From contig NZ_CP048407.1 in NCBI RefSeq assembly GCF_003403315.2, positions 2,604,001 through 2,668,000 on the forward strand: a stretch of DNA of 64,000 nucleotides. The letters are read 5' to 3'. Below are positions 41,405 to 51,092 of this stretch, piece by piece. The notes under the pieces were generated by a model that saw only the letters and a list, made by a program, of their open reading frames with translations, did not search any database and was not told where the DNA came from. This stretch comes from Thermaerobacter sp. PB12/4term (GTDB taxonomy: Bacteria > Bacillota > Sulfobacillia > Thermaerobacterales > Thermaerobacteraceae). Numbering within the stretch: the first letter of the stretch is position 1; the number at the start of each line of letters is the position of its first letter. The position numbers were made by a program, and so were the translations under genes.

Positions 41405-41564
41405 GGGCCTTCCCTCCCGCGCCGGCCGCCCCGCCGGCGTCGACGCCCGGACAGGCATCGGCGTCCCGGCGGCCGCTTGCCGGCGCCATCACCCTCCCAT
41501 GATAGCAGCCGTCCGGGCGGTGCGGGGGTGGGGCTCGCTGCCGCCGCTGGCGGGGCGGCCCAAT

Positions 41565-41617
41565 GGCCGCTGCCTTCCGGGCCGCTGCTTTCCGCCCAGT
41601 GGCCGCCACTTTCCGCC
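41565..41617. repeat. Degenerate about 17-21-bp repeat, three copies
   Basis: GGCCGCTGCCTTCCG at 41565, GGCCGCTGCTTTCCGCC at 41580-41596 and GGCCGCCACTTTCCGCC at 41601-41617 form an imperfect tandem array between minE and rodA. It does not encode a protein. Confidence 0.7.
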
Positions 41618-41667
41618 CGTGATCGCCGCCTCCCGCCCGCCCGGCGCGATCGTCGCCGGCGCGCCTG

Positions 41668-42030
41668 TCAGTCCTCTCCTTCGGCCGCCGCCAGCGGTCG
41701 CCGCCGGACGGCTCGCACCGGGATGCTGGCCACCAGGGCCACCGCCGCCGCCTCCCGGTGCAGGCTGACCTCCATCCCCGCCCGGTCCACCTCCAGATAA
41801 CGGGAAATGGCACGGATCAGATCGTCCTTGAGGGCCTCCATCAACTCCGGCTCCATGTCGACCCGGTCGTGGACCAGCATGAGCTTGAGCCGCTCCCGGG
41901 CGATGTCCTTGCTGGCCACCCTGGCCGTCCCCCAGCCCGGGGTTCCCCCGGCACGGGGTCCGGCCGTCCCTCCGTTCCCGGGCGCCCCGCCCCCGCCGCG
42001 TCCCAGGACGCGCGCCAGAAGCTGGATCAC
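41668..42030 (-). CDS. minE: Cell division topological specificity factor MinE
   Basis: A 120-residue protein. The N-terminus MIQLLARVLGRG resembles the membrane-targeting helix. A Gly/Pro-rich insert of about 25 residues follows, then the MinD-activating and dimerisation region ASKDIARERLKLMLVHDRVDMEPELMEALKDDLIRAISRYLEVDRAGMEVSL, which matches MinE well. GTG 42030 follows GGAGGG. MinE stimulates the MinD ATPase so that MinCD oscillates. It lies directly downstream of minD. MinE in a spore former suggests an oscillating Min system, as in Clostridia, rather than DivIVA control as in Bacillus. Confidence 0.92.
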   Translation of the reverse strand: MIQLLARVLGRGGGGAPGNGGTAGPRAGGTPGWGTARVASKDIARERLKLMLVHDRVDMEPELMEALKDDLIRAISRYLEVDRAGMEVSLHREAAAVALVASIPVRAVRRRPLAAAEGED

Positions 42031-42069
42031 CCCACATCCCTCCCCATGGTCCCCGGTTGCGGCCGCTCC

Positions 42070-42864
42070 TCAGGCCCCGCCCAGAAGCCGCCGCAGCCGC
42101 CCGAGCAGGCCGTGTTCTTCCTTGAAATCGGGGAAGGGGACCTGCTCGCCCAGCAAGCGCCGCACGATGTCCCGGTAGGCGCGGCCCGCCCGGCTGCGCT
42201 CGTGGGCCACCACCGGCTCGCCGCGGTTGGTGGAGTCGACCACCTGCTCGTCCTCGGGCACCACTCCGATGAGCTCGATGGCCAGGACGTCCAGCACGTC
42301 CTCCACGCCCATCTGGCGCCCCTGCTGGACCATGTCGGGGCGCAGCTTGTTGATGATCAGCCGCGGCGCGGCCAGGCCCTCCGCCTCCAGCAGGCCGATC
42401 ACCCGGTCGGCATCGCGCACCGACGACACGTCGGGGGTGCACACCACCAGCGCCTCCTGGGCCCCGGCGATGGCGTTGCGGAACCCCTGCTCGATGCCCG
42501 CCGGGCTGTCCACCAGCACGTAATCGAACTCGGCTGCCAGCTCCTCGCACAGCGCCTTGAACTGTTCGGGCCGTACGGCGGTCTTGTCCTTGGTCTGGGC
42601 CGCCGGCAGGAGGAACAGGCCGTCGTAGCGCTTGTCCTTGATCAAGGCCTGTCGCAGCCGGCAAAAGCCCTCCACCACGTCCACCAGGTCGTAGACGATG
42701 CGGTTCTCCAGGCCCATGACCACGTCCAGGTTGCGCAGGCCGATGTCGGCGTCGACCAGCACGACGCGCTTGCCGGTCAGGGCCAGGGCCGTGCCCAGGT
42801 TGGCGGTGGTGGTGGTCTTGCCCACGCCGCCCTTGCCCGAGGTGACGACCAGCGTGGTGCCCAA
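42070..42864 (-). CDS. minD: Septum site-determining ATPase MinD
   Basis: A 264-residue ParA/MinD ATPase. The deviant Walker A is TSGKGGVGKTTTTANLG; DADIGLRNLDVVMGLENR, YVLVDSPAGIEQGFRNAIAGA and VINKL-type (LIINKLRPDM) motifs follow. The C-terminal amphipathic helix EEHGLLGRLRRLLGG targets the membrane. The frame opens at 42915, but GGAGGGGACGCC precedes TTG 42864 and gives a normal N-terminus. It acts with MinC and MinE to place the septum. Confidence 0.96.
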   Translation of the reverse strand: MGTTLVVTSGKGGVGKTTTTANLGTALALTGKRVVLVDADIGLRNLDVVMGLENRIVYDLVDVVEGFCRLRQALIKDKRYDGLFLLPAAQTKDKTAVRPEQFKALCEELAAEFDYVLVDSPAGIEQGFRNAIAGAQEALVVCTPDVSSVRDADRVIGLLEAEGLAAPRLIINKLRPDMVQQGRQMGVEDVLDVLAIELIGVVPEDEQVVDSTNRGEPVVAHERSRAGRAYRDIVRRLLGEQVPFPDFKEEHGLLGRLRRLLGGA

Positions 42865-42998
42865 GGCGTCCCCTCCTCCGTGGCTACCGTCGGTGATGCC
42901 TGCTTCGCCCCTCACAGGCGCAGGGGAGCCGGCCGGCGCGGGCGCGCCCGTGCTGTTGCGCGCTCCCGGTTCCCCGCACCTGTATTCGTTCCTTCCTG

Positions 42999-44231
42999 CT
43001 AGGGGTGGGCGGCCTGCGCGCGGTCCCGGTCGTCCCGCTCCGCGGCGCGCTCCCGCTGCCGCTGCCAGAACCAGCGGGCCGGGTCAAAGGGTTCGATCAG
43101 CACCTGCCCGTCCCGGACGCAGGCGATCTCCGGGCTGCGCCCGCCTGCGGGTCCGGCGACGGCCCGGCCTGCCGCGCCGGGCGGCGGCTCCCCGTCGGGG
43201 GCGCGGCCGATCCAGCGGGCGATGCGGAGCTGCACCGGCTCCATCACCAGGGCGGCCACCACCGCCTGCTCGTCGCCTTTGAAACCGGCGTGGACCGTAC
43301 CCCGCAGCCGCCCGAAGACCACCACGTCGCCGGCCGCCAGCACCTCGGCGCCGGGGTTGACGTCGCCCAGGATCACCACGTCGCCGTCGTAGACCAGGCG
43401 GTGGCCCGAGCGCAAGGTCCGCCGCACCACCACGCCAGCGCGCGCCCGCCCCGCCCCCCGGGACGAACCGGCCCCCGCCGGGGGTGCAGCCGCTGGCTGG
43501 CGCCAGCGCGGATCCGTTTCGCCCCACGCCGTGACGGCGATGCCGGGGGCTCCGCCGGCGGAGCCTGGGGATCCAGTGGCGGCCCCGCGGGCGCCAGGGC
43601 GCTCCTCACTGCCTTGCTCCCTGGGCGTCCCGGGCCGGCCCCGCGGAGCCTGTGGGCGGTGATCCCCGCCGCCCGGGCCATCCGGCGGCCCACCCTGCCG
43701 GCCCCGGCGACGGACCCTGGCGGCCCGAACCGCTTCACCGGCCGCACCGGCCCGGTTCCCCTCGCCGGCCGGTGCCGGGTCCACCGGCCTCGGGACGGTC
43801 GCCGGGAAAGCAGGTGGGGCACCGGGACGCGGCGCATCCGGGGCCTGCTCCAGGCAGGCCTCCGGGACCGGTTCCCGGCGGCCGTGACAGTGGCCATCGG
43901 GCCCTGGCCTGCCCGCCCCCGCCGGCCACGCGAAGCCGTTGAACCGGTCGCGGACCGGGTGCCGGGAACGCGTCTCGTCCACCTGCTCGGTGATGACGTG
44001 CAACAGGCGGGTTCCACCGTAGCGGCTGACCAGGCCTTCAATGGCCATCACCTGGTCGGCGGTCAGTTGCAGCCGGCCCGTATCCAGCACCAGGGCGGGA
44101 CAGTCCCGCAGGGTAGGGTCACCGGCCAGCATCCGTTCCAGGGTGGAGCACAAGGTGGGGAAATCCAGGTCGGCGGTCACGGAGACGACCACCTCGTCTC
44201 CGACCCGCGTCACCAGCGGTGATCCTTTCAC
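42999..44231 (-). CDS. minC: Septum site-determining protein MinC
   Basis: A 410-residue FtsZ-polymerisation inhibitor. The N-terminal domain reads LVTRVGDEVVVSVTADLDFPTLCSTLERML to about residue 95. A disordered linker of about 165 Pro/Gly/Arg-rich residues follows, and then the C-terminal beta-helix: VVVRRTLRSGHRLVYDGDVVILGDVNPGAEVLAAGDVVVFGRLRGTVHAGF, which binds MinD. The product is nearly twice the usual 220 residues. GTG 44231 follows GGAAGGGGGG. It lies upstream of minD on the same strand. Confidence 0.93.
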   Translation of the reverse strand: MKGSPLVTRVGDEVVVSVTADLDFPTLCSTLERMLAGDPTLRDCPALVLDTGRLQLTADQVMAIEGLVSRYGGTRLLHVITEQVDETRSRHPVRDRFNGFAWPAGAGRPGPDGHCHGRREPVPEACLEQAPDAPRPGAPPAFPATVPRPVDPAPAGEGNRAGAAGEAVRAARVRRRGRQGGPPDGPGGGDHRPQAPRGRPGTPREQGSEERPGARGAATGSPGSAGGAPGIAVTAWGETDPRWRQPAAAPPAGAGSSRGAGRARAGVVVRRTLRSGHRLVYDGDVVILGDVNPGAEVLAAGDVVVFGRLRGTVHAGFKGDEQAVVAALVMEPVQLRIARWIGRAPDGEPPPGAAGRAVAGPAGGRSPEIACVRDGQVLIEPFDPARWFWQRQRERAAERDDRDRAQAAHP

Positions 44232-44452
44232 CGCGGCCCCCCCTTCCAAACCGGCGCTGACCCGGTCCTTCGCTCCATGGGGGACAAGTCCTGCCGCGAA
44301 GGGTGTCGGACGAACCCGCCGGGCCGCCGCAAAGTTCGGCACGGTGCCGCCGCCCGGCGGCGCCGGCGGCCCGGCAACGGCGGCCGCCGGGGCGCCCCCG
44401 GCGGGTCCGCCTGTCCCCGGCTTCCCCAGGATCCCATGAGCACCGGGTCCGG

Positions 44453-46507
44453 TCAGTCGGAAGGGACCACCGCCGCGCTGCGGGCCGCGTCTTCGTGGGC
44501 CTCTTCCGCAGCCGTCTCGGGATTGGCCGGCAGCCCGTACCGGCCGGCAAAGTAGGCGTCCAGCATGGCGCGGGCCACCGGACCGGCGGCCAGCGAGCCG
44601 CCGCCACCGGCCCGGACGACGACGGCCACGGCGATCTCAGGTTGCTCGCCCGGGCCCGCGGGTGCGAAGGCGATGAACCAGCCGTGGTTTTCGTACTCGG
44701 GATCGCGGGTACCTCCCTGGGCCGTGCCCGTCTTGCCCGCGGCTACGTAGGGCGCGTCCCGGAACACACCGTAGGCTGTGCCGTACCAGCCGCCGTTGTC
44801 CTGGGTCACTGTCACCATGGCTTCCCGCACCTTTTCCAGGAACGCCGTCGGAACGTCCACCGTGTTCAGCGGGTCGGGCTTCGCTTCCCACAGCACCCGG
44901 CCCGTCTGCGGATCCCGGATCTCCTGGACCAGGTACGGGCGGTAGCGGGTGCCGCCGTTGGCCAGGGCGGCGGTGTAGACGGCCATCTGCAGGGGCGTGA
45001 AGGCATGGAACCCCTGGCCGATGGAGGCATTCAGGGTATCCCCGGCGTACCAGCGGCGCTCGGATTCGGTGCTGTTCGGGTCGGCACGAGCCACCAGCTC
45101 GGCCTTCACTGCCGGCGTGGCCAGCGAACCCTGAACCTCCCCGGCCAGGTCCCGGAGACCGGTCAACTGTCCGAGCCCGAACTGCGTGGCGACGTCGGCG
45201 ATGGCGTCGATCCCGGCGTTGAGACCCGTCTGGTAGAAGTAAACGTTGCATGAGCGCCCGATCGCCTTGTCAAAGTCGACGTGACCGTGGACACCCCAGT
45301 CCTGCCAGGCCCGGCCGGCAAAATAGAACTCACCGCCGCAGTAGGCGGAGGCGGGCAGGACACCGCGCAGCATGGCCGCCAGCCCCGTGATGGGCTTGAA
45401 AGTGGAGCCCGGCGGCAAGGCGTCGGCGATGGCCAGGTTCCGTGTTGGCCCCTCGACCCGCTTGCCGCGGTACCGCTCGTTCCAATGGACGTACTGGTAA
45501 ACCTTGCGGTTCACCGCATCGTAGCGCGGGTCGCTGGGCTCCATGAAAGCCTGGCGGGCGAAATCGTTGGGGTCAAAGGTCGGATAAGAGGTCATGGCCA
45601 GGATGGCCCCGGTCCGCACGTCGATGGCCACGGCGGCACCGTTGCGGGCCGGGCAGGGGCACGGCCTCGTCTTCAGTTCCCGCAGTTCCTGAATCCGCCG
45701 GGCCAGCGCCTCTTCCGCCGCCTTCTGCACCCGGGCATCCAGCGTCAGCACCAGGGTGCTCCCGGGCTTGGGCGGCACCGCATACCGGTCGGCATCGCCG
45801 CCCAGCAGCAGGTGGCGGGATTCGTCGCTGAGGGGCCGGCCGCGGGCGTCCACCTCCACCAGCCGCTGGCCGTCAACCCCCGTCAGGCCGCGCACCGTCC
45901 GCCCGTCGGGCAGCTGCACCGGGCCGTTGTAGGTGGCTTCGATGCCTGACTCCCCTTTTAGCTCCCACGGGCGGTTCCCCTCACGCACATAGCCCAGCAC
46001 GTGGGCCGCCAGGGTGCTGCCCGGGTAGTAGCGCAGGGGCTGGGGCTCGACCACCACCCCGGGCAAGCGGTCGCGGTTCTCCGCCAGGGCGGTGATCTCC
46101 GCCGGAGTGAGCTCCGCCTTGAGGCGCACGGGGATCTCCGGCACCGGCCGGACACGCAGTTCGGCCTCCGCCTCCTCGATGGCCTCGACGGGAATGTCGA
46201 GGATCCGGCTCAGCAGCCGGCGCGCCTCCGGGTCAAGGCCCTCCCGGGTGTAGACCAGGTAGGCGGAATAGGCAGGCAGGTTTGTGGCCAGGACCTGGCC
46301 GCGCCGGTCCAGGATCTGCCCCCGCGGTGCGGGCACGTACACCTTGCGCAGCCGCTGGCCAGCGGCGTACTCGCTGAGCTCGTCGCCCATGACCACCTGC
46401 AGCATGTACAGGCGGCCCAGCAGGATCACCGTCCAGGCCACCAGCAGTCCCATCAGGATGTTGCGCCGGCGCAGGCGCTGCCGGCGGGCCAGTTCTTCCG
46501 GGTTCAT
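44453..46507 (-). CDS. mrdA: Penicillin-binding protein 2 (elongasome transpeptidase)
   Basis: A 684-residue class B PBP. One N-terminal membrane helix (ILMGLLVAWTVILLGRLYML) precedes the pedestal domain with PAPRGQILDRRGQVLA. The transpeptidase domain has S368-T-F-K371, S419-C-N and K592-T-G-T. It crosslinks side-wall peptidoglycan with RodA. The start ATG 46507 overlaps the mreD stop by four bases (ATGA) and is 6 bases downstream of a second ATG. It follows mreBCD, as in many rods, and precedes minC. Confidence 0.95.
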   Translation of the reverse strand: MNPEELARRQRLRRRNILMGLLVAWTVILLGRLYMLQVVMGDELSEYAAGQRLRKVYVPAPRGQILDRRGQVLATNLPAYSAYLVYTREGLDPEARRLLSRILDIPVEAIEEAEAELRVRPVPEIPVRLKAELTPAEITALAENRDRLPGVVVEPQPLRYYPGSTLAAHVLGYVREGNRPWELKGESGIEATYNGPVQLPDGRTVRGLTGVDGQRLVEVDARGRPLSDESRHLLLGGDADRYAVPPKPGSTLVLTLDARVQKAAEEALARRIQELRELKTRPCPCPARNGAAVAIDVRTGAILAMTSYPTFDPNDFARQAFMEPSDPRYDAVNRKVYQYVHWNERYRGKRVEGPTRNLAIADALPPGSTFKPITGLAAMLRGVLPASAYCGGEFYFAGRAWQDWGVHGHVDFDKAIGRSCNVYFYQTGLNAGIDAIADVATQFGLGQLTGLRDLAGEVQGSLATPAVKAELVARADPNSTESERRWYAGDTLNASIGQGFHAFTPLQMAVYTAALANGGTRYRPYLVQEIRDPQTGRVLWEAKPDPLNTVDVPTAFLEKVREAMVTVTQDNGGWYGTAYGVFRDAPYVAAGKTGTAQGGTRDPEYENHGWFIAFAPAGPGEQPEIAVAVVVRAGGGGSLAAGPVARAMLDAYFAGRYGLPANPETAAEEAHEDAARSAAVVPSD

Positions 46508-47040
46508 GGCCATCCTCCCCGCCAGCCGCCCGGGATCTCCGCCTCCCGGGCCTCCCGCTCCCGCCGCTCGATGCCCACCACCAGCCGCAGGAGCAGCGGC
46601 GCCGCCACCGCCGCCGCCGCCAGCTCCGGCCAGAGAGCCCGGGACCAGACCACCAGGTCGGCCGTGGCCAGGGGCAGGCCTGCGGCGGCCGACACAAGGA
46701 GGCCGCGCACCAGCTCCGCCACCCAGGTGGCGGTCACCCCCAGGGCCGTGGCCAGGCCGGGCACGTCTCGGTACAGGCTCTCGCCGGCCTTGCCCCCGGC
46801 CCAGCCGGCCAGGGCGTGGAGCAGGGTCCAGGACCCCACAAGCCGTCCCGTCCAGAGATCGAGCCAGAGGCCGGCCACCGCCCCCGCGGCCATCCCCTGC
46901 CGCGGCCCGTAGACGACGCCGGTGGCCAGGGCCAGCAAAAGGGGCAGGTGGAACCGGGGCAGGCCCAGGGCGGGAATCGGCCCCACCTCAAGCCAGAGCA
47001 GGAGCAGGCTCAGCAGGGTCCAGCGCAGGGGGCGCCTCAC
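46504..47040 (-). CDS. mreD: Rod shape-determining protein MreD
   Basis: A 178-residue membrane protein with about five hydrophobic segments, including WTLLSLLLLWLEVGPIPALGLP, LLLALATGVVYGPRQGMAAGAVAGLWLDLWTG and LWPELAAAAVAAPLLLRLV; the YGPRQGMAAGAVAGLWLD segment is typical of MreD. GTG 47040 overlaps the mreC stop by four bases (GTGA). It is part of the MreBCD-RodA-PBP2 elongasome. Assignment rests on topology and operon position. Confidence 0.9.
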   Translation of the reverse strand: MRRPLRWTLLSLLLLWLEVGPIPALGLPRFHLPLLLALATGVVYGPRQGMAAGAVAGLWLDLWTGRLVGSWTLLHALAGWAGGKAGESLYRDVPGLATALGVTATWVAELVRGLLVSAAAGLPLATADLVVWSRALWPELAAAAVAAPLLLRLVVGIERREREAREAEIPGGWRGGWP

Positions 47041-47867
47041 GGCGCCTCACCCTGCCGCGCCGGCTCCAGCAGCAGCACGGCCGCCAGGCGGTTGAGGGGC
47101 GCGCTGGGTTCCACCGTCACCTGGATGCCCAGGCCCGTGGGATCGCGGCCCACCGAGGTCACGGTGCCGATGGGCAGTCCCGGCGGGAAGACCGGTCCCA
47201 GCCCCGAGGTCACCACATCGTCGCCCACCTTCACGTCGGCGCTGGCGGCAAAGAGGGTCATGACCAGCTCGGGCAGGTCGCCCCCCCGGCCATAGGCGAC
47301 GCCGGCCTCCCCGCTGCGGCCGATCAGGGCCCCGATGCCGCTCTCGGGATCGGTGATCAGGAGGACCCGGGCGCTGTGGGGGGTGACGGATACCACCCGG
47401 CCCACCACGCCGCCGGGCACCACGGCCACCATGTCCGGGCGAACCCCGTCCGCCGAGCCCTGGTCCAGGATGATCTCCTGGTACCAGCGGTCCGGGGTCC
47501 GCCCGCTCACCCGGGCAGCCAGGACGGCGTCGGGCCGGGCCTGCTTGAGGCCTAGCAGCTCCTCCAGCTGGCGGTTCTCCCGTTCCAGCTGGCGCACCTG
47601 CGCCTCCACGCCCCGCAGGCGCTCCAGTTCTTCCCGCAGGGTCTGGTTTTCCGCCTCCAGCCGCCCCAGGGTCGCCAGGGTCCGCCCGATCTCGCCGGCC
47701 CCCCGCGCCATGCGGGCCGTAACGCCACTGAGGGGCGCCAGGACCTCCTGCAGCGCCCCTTCCAGCAACGCGGGCCGTGGCCGCAGGTTGCGGGTGGCCG
47801 CCATCACGCTCCCCGCCACGGCCAGGACCAGGGCCACGGCCAGCAGCCTGCGGAGCCACGGCACCAT
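47037..47867 (-). CDS. mreC: Rod shape-determining protein MreC
   Basis: A 276-residue protein with one N-terminal membrane anchor (LLAVALVLAVAGSVMAA), a coiled coil (GRLEAENQTLREELERLRGVEAQVRQLERENRQLEELLGL) and two beta-barrel domains (VLAARVSGRTPDRWYQEIILDQGSADGVRPDMVAVVPGGVVGRVV, VTSGLGPVFPPGLPIGTVTSV). MreC binds PBP2 and activates synthesis. ATG 47867 follows a weak GGAAGGG site. It sits directly after mreB. Confidence 0.95.
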   Translation of the reverse strand: MVPWLRRLLAVALVLAVAGSVMAATRNLRPRPALLEGALQEVLAPLSGVTARMARGAGEIGRTLATLGRLEAENQTLREELERLRGVEAQVRQLERENRQLEELLGLKQARPDAVLAARVSGRTPDRWYQEIILDQGSADGVRPDMVAVVPGGVVGRVVSVTPHSARVLLITDPESGIGALIGRSGEAGVAYGRGGDLPELVMTLFAASADVKVGDDVVTSGLGPVFPPGLPIGTVTSVGRDPTGLGIQVTVEPSAPLNRLAAVLLLEPARQGEAP

Positions 47868-47909
47868 CGCCCTTCCGCCCCCCTCTGCCCTCAGCCGGAT
47901 GAACCGGCC

Positions 47910-48953
47910 TCAGGCCAGGCGGCGCGAGGTCGCCAGGCTCCGCTGGACGTTGTCGATCACATCCAGGTACTTGCCCGCACCCAGGGCCACCGAGAGCAGG
48001 GGGTCTTCGGCGATGTGCACGGGCATGCCCGTCTCCTCGGCCACCCGGCGATCGAGGCCGCGCAGCAGGGAACCGCCGCCGGTCATCACGATGCCCCGGT
48101 CCATGATGTCCGAGGCCAGTTCGGGCGGCGTCCGCTCCAGGGTCACCTTGATGGCGTCGACGATGGCCGCCACCGTTTCGGACAAGGCCTCGCGGATCTC
48201 CGCCGCCGTCACCTCGATGGTCTTGGGCAGGCCCGTGACCAGGTCGCGCCCGCGGATCTCCACCGAGCCCTCGTCCTCCATGGGGTAGGCGGAGCCGATG
48301 GCGATCTTGACCTCTTCCGCCGTCCGCTCGCCGATCAGCAGGTTGTAGTTGCGCTTGACGTAGTTGACGATGGCCTCGTCCATCTCGTCGCCGCCGATGC
48401 GGATGGACCGGTGGGTGACGATGCCGCCCAGGGAGATGATCGCCACCTCGGTGGTGCCGCCGCCGATGTCCACGATCATGTTGCCGGTGGGCTCGTGGAC
48501 CGGCAGCCCGGCGCCGATGGCCGCCGCCATGGGCTCCTCGATGGGGTACGCCTTGCGCGCCCCCGCCTGCTCGGTGGCGTCGACCACCGCCCGCTTCTCC
48601 ACCTCGGTGACCCCGGACGGCAGGCAGATCACCACCCGGGGACGAACCAGCGACCGACCCCGCAGCGCCTTGGCGATGAAATGCCGCAGCATGGCCTGGG
48701 TGATCTCGAAGTCGGCGATGACGCCGTCCTTCATCGGCCGCACGGCGATGATGTTGCCGGGGGTGCGGCCGATCATGCGCTTGGCCTCCTCGCCGACGGC
48801 CAGCACCTGCTTGGTTTCCGCCTGGACGGCCACCACCGAGGGTTCCTGGATCACGATCCCCCGGCCCCGCACGTAGACCAGCGTGTTGGCCGTCCCCAGG
48901 TCGATGCCCATGTCGCGGGAGAAGTAACGGTATACCGATTCAAGCACCACCAA
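47910..48953 (-). CDS. mreB: Rod shape-determining actin homologue MreB
   Basis: A 347-residue actin-fold ATPase. Motifs: [18 protein letters not shown] (phosphate 1), [41 protein letters not shown] (phosphate 2), [17 protein letters not shown] and [16 protein letters not shown]. MreB directs lateral-wall synthesis. TTG 48953 is the frame start; GTG 48950 or 48947 are equally good, given GGGGG just upstream. It follows radC, the usual order. Length is normal. Confidence 0.97.
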   Translation of the reverse strand: MVVLESVYRYFSRDMGIDLGTANTLVYVRGRGIVIQEPSVVAVQAETKQVLAVGEEAKRMIGRTPGNIIAVRPMKDGVIADFEITQAMLRHFIAKALRGRSLVRPRVVICLPSGVTEVEKRAVVDATEQAGARKAYPIEEPMAAAIGAGLPVHEPTGNMIVDIGGGTTEVAIISLGGIVTHRSIRIGGDEMDEAIVNYVKRNYNLLIGERTAEEVKIAIGSAYPMEDEGSVEIRGRDLVTGLPKTIEVTAAEIREALSETVAAIVDAIKVTLERTPPELASDIMDRGIVMTGGGSLLRGLDRRVAEETGMPVHIAEDPLLSVALGAGKYLDVIDNVQRSLATSRRLA

Positions 48954-49107
48954 CGCCCCCTGACCGTGCCACCTCTTGACCTTCCTTCGCCTGACCTGGC
49001 CGGCGCCTCCCCTGGAACGGAGCGCATCAAAGCCGCCGGCCAGGCGCCTTCCCCCGGGTCCGTGCAGCCTCCCGCTGCCCGTGCCGCGCCTTCCCGCGGG
49101 AGCGCCC

Positions 49108-50007
49108 TCACGCCTCCCACACCAGGCCGGCCTCGCGCAAGCTGGCGTAACGCTGGTTGCCGATGATCACGTGGTCCAGCACATCGATCCCCATGATCCG
49201 CCCGGCCTCCACCAGGCGGCGCGTCACCTGGACGTCTTCCGGGCTTGGCGTGGGATCGCCGCTCGGGTGGTTGTGCACCAGGACCAGCGCGGCCGCTCCC
49301 CTGCGGACGGCGGCCCGGAAGACCTCCCGCGGGTGCACCAGGGACCCGTTCAGCGTCCCGATCGAAATCAAGTCCACACCTAGTACATAATGTTTCGTGT
49401 TCAACTGAACCACGTATAAATGTTCCCTATCCAGGTCTTTCATGCCGGCCATCAGCAGCCGGCTGACGTCCTCCGGACCCCGGACCCGCGGCCGAACCGG
49501 CCACGCCGTGGCCAGGCGCCGCCCGAGCTCTACCCCAGCCACAATCTGGGCGGCACGGGCGGGTCCGATGCCCGGGATCTGGCGGAGCTCCTCCGCCCGG
49601 GCCGACGCCAGCCATTGCAGCGCATCCCACTCCCCGCCAGGCTCCGGCGCTCCCGCCCTTTCCTCCGGTGGTTGGGCGGGCGCCGTGCCTCCGGCTGCCG
49701 GCCCGTCGGCCACGGCCCGGCAGCCGGCAACGCTACCGGTGGCGGCCGCTGCGCCGGCCCGCCGGTCACGGCGGTCCGGATCGTCCCGCTGGAGCCGGCG
49801 GGTGGAGCCCCGGCTGCCCCAGGCCAGCACCCGGCGCGCCAGATCCAGGGCCGATTCGCCCCGACCCGTCCCCGAACCGATGAGAATGGCCAGGAGGTCG
49901 ACGGTGCTCAGGGAGGCGGCGCCGCCCGCCAGGAGCCGCTCCCGCGGGCGGTCCGACGGGGGCAAGTCTTTGACCCGCAAGGACTCGGGCCGCCGGACCC
50001 GCCTCAT
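49108..50007 (-). CDS. radC: RadC family protein (JAB/JAMM domain)
   Basis: A 299-residue protein. The N-terminal part ([28 protein letters not shown]) is the RadC helix-hairpin-helix domain; it is split by a Gly/Ala/Pro-rich insert of about 60 residues before [24 protein letters not shown]. The C-terminal JAMM metal site is [24 protein letters not shown]. The biochemical role is still unclear; a role in repair is disputed. ATG 50007 overlaps the maf stop by four bases (ATGA). Position between maf and mreB is standard. Confidence 0.93.
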   Translation of the reverse strand: MRRVRRPESLRVKDLPPSDRPRERLLAGGAASLSTVDLLAILIGSGTGRGESALDLARRVLAWGSRGSTRRLQRDDPDRRDRRAGAAAATGSVAGCRAVADGPAAGGTAPAQPPEERAGAPEPGGEWDALQWLASARAEELRQIPGIGPARAAQIVAGVELGRRLATAWPVRPRVRGPEDVSRLLMAGMKDLDREHLYVVQLNTKHYVLGVDLISIGTLNGSLVHPREVFRAAVRRGAAALVLVHNHPSGDPTPSPEDVQVTRRLVEAGRIMGIDVLDHVIIGNQRYASLREAGLVWEA

Positions 50008-50657
50008 CGCCCGGAAGCCCCCGGGCCCGGGTGGGCCAGGATCCTCTCGGGTCCCAGCACCCGCACGCCGAAGAGGGAGAGCAGATCGGCCAGCAGGGGC
50101 AAGGGCAGGCCAACGACGTTAAAGTAACACCCCTCGATGCGGGGAACAAGGGTCGCGCCCAGCCCCTGGATGGCATAGGCGCCCGCCTTGTCCATGGGCT
50201 CTCCCGTCGCCACGTAGGCCTCGATCTCCGTCCGGGTCAGGGGGCGCATCCAGACCCGCGTCAGGCGGGTCCCCGTGGCCGCGCGGCCGGTGGAGGCGTC
50301 CACCACCGCCACGCCGGAGGCGACCCGGTGTTCCCGACCGGCCAGGGCGCCCAAGATGGCCATGGCTTCCTGCCGGTCCCGGGGCTTGCCCAGAAGCCGG
50401 CCGTCCAGCTCCACCACGGTATCGGCACCGATGACCAGCGCTCCGGGGTGGCGCCGGGCCACGTCCTTGGCCTTGCGCAGCGCCTGCCGCAGGGCCCAGT
50501 CCTCCGGGTCCAGGGTTCCGACCGGCCCTGCGGGCAGGGGTTCTTCCGCCCGGGACGGGTCCTGGACGAAGGGCAGGCCGAGCATGGCCAGGAGCTGCAC
50601 CCGCCGCGGCGAGGACGATGCCAGGACCAGCCTGCGGTGCGAGCTTGTCCCCTTCAT
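50004..50657 (-). CDS. maf: Maf-like nucleotide pyrophosphatase
   Basis: A 217-residue Maf/YhdE enzyme: RRLVLASSSPRRVQLLAMLGLPF, LVIGADTVVELDGRLLGKPRDRQEAMAIL and YVATGEPMDKAGAYAIQGLGATLVPRIEGCYFNVVGLPL, all signature motifs. It hydrolyses non-canonical or m-modified NTPs (dTTP/UTP type by family). ATG 50657 follows GGGGGGAGGG. It lies between the DUF4321 gene and radC. Confidence 0.95.
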   Translation of the reverse strand: MKGTSSHRRLVLASSSPRRVQLLAMLGLPFVQDPSRAEEPLPAGPVGTLDPEDWALRQALRKAKDVARRHPGALVIGADTVVELDGRLLGKPRDRQEAMAILGALAGREHRVASGVAVVDASTGRAATGTRLTRVWMRPLTRTEIEAYVATGEPMDKAGAYAIQGLGATLVPRIEGCYFNVVGLPLPLLADLLSLFGVRVLGPERILAHPGPGASGR

Positions 50658-50751
50658 CGGCCCTCCCCCCGCATCACGCCGCGACGGGATCCCGGACAAG
50701 GCCGGCGGCTGCCCGCAGGGCCCATCCCCGCAACGGCGCCGCCCGGCGCGC

Positions 50752-51006
50752 CTACCGGCGGCGCTGCAGCCAGAACAGTGCAGCCAGGATGCCCAGCAAG
50801 CCTCCCGCCGTGATGTCGAGGCGCAGGCCCAGGGTCACCGCGCCCAGGTACGGCACCGCCAGGGTGGTGGGCTCCAGGGAAGGGCCCAGCCCCTGGGACA
50901 GCCAGGGCAGCCACCCCGCCAGCCCATGGCGTGCCGCCAGGTTGCCCAGGGCATTGCCCACCAGCACCGCGGCCAGCACGCCCCATCCTCCGCCGTTGCG
51001 TCGCAT
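50752..51006 (-). CDS. DUF4321 small membrane protein
   Basis: An 84-residue protein with two hydrophobic segments: WGVLAAVLVGNALGNLAAR and GAVTLGLRLDITAGGLLGILAALFWLQRR. It resembles the DUF4321 proteins found before maf-radC-mreB in Clostridia and allied groups. Function unknown. ATG 51006 follows AAGGACGGGAG. Its upstream region carries unusual regulatory-looking repeats. Confidence 0.8.
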   Translation of the reverse strand: MRRNGGGWGVLAAVLVGNALGNLAARHGLAGWLPWLSQGLGPSLEPTTLAVPYLGAVTLGLRLDITAGGLLGILAALFWLQRRR

Positions 51007-51076
51007 GAACTCCCGTCCTTTCCTGGACGGTGGCTCTTTTCGGTACCGGCACGCTGTTGCCTCCCTTTTGTCGAAA

Positions 51077-51092
51077 AGTGATGTGGATCACC
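51077..51092. promoter_or_regulatory. CRP/FNR-family-like palindrome
   Basis: GTGAT-GTGG-ATCAC is a perfect 5+5 inverted repeat with a 4-base spacer. It corresponds to TGTGA-N6-TCACA (4 of 5 in each half) or TTGAT-N4-ATCAA. It lies about 70 bases upstream of the DUF4321 start. Confidence 0.4.

Noticed and set aside
40219-41617. The short tandem repeats near rodA as a CRISPR array
   Set aside because: There are only two or three degenerate units, no unique spacers of constant size, and no cas genes.
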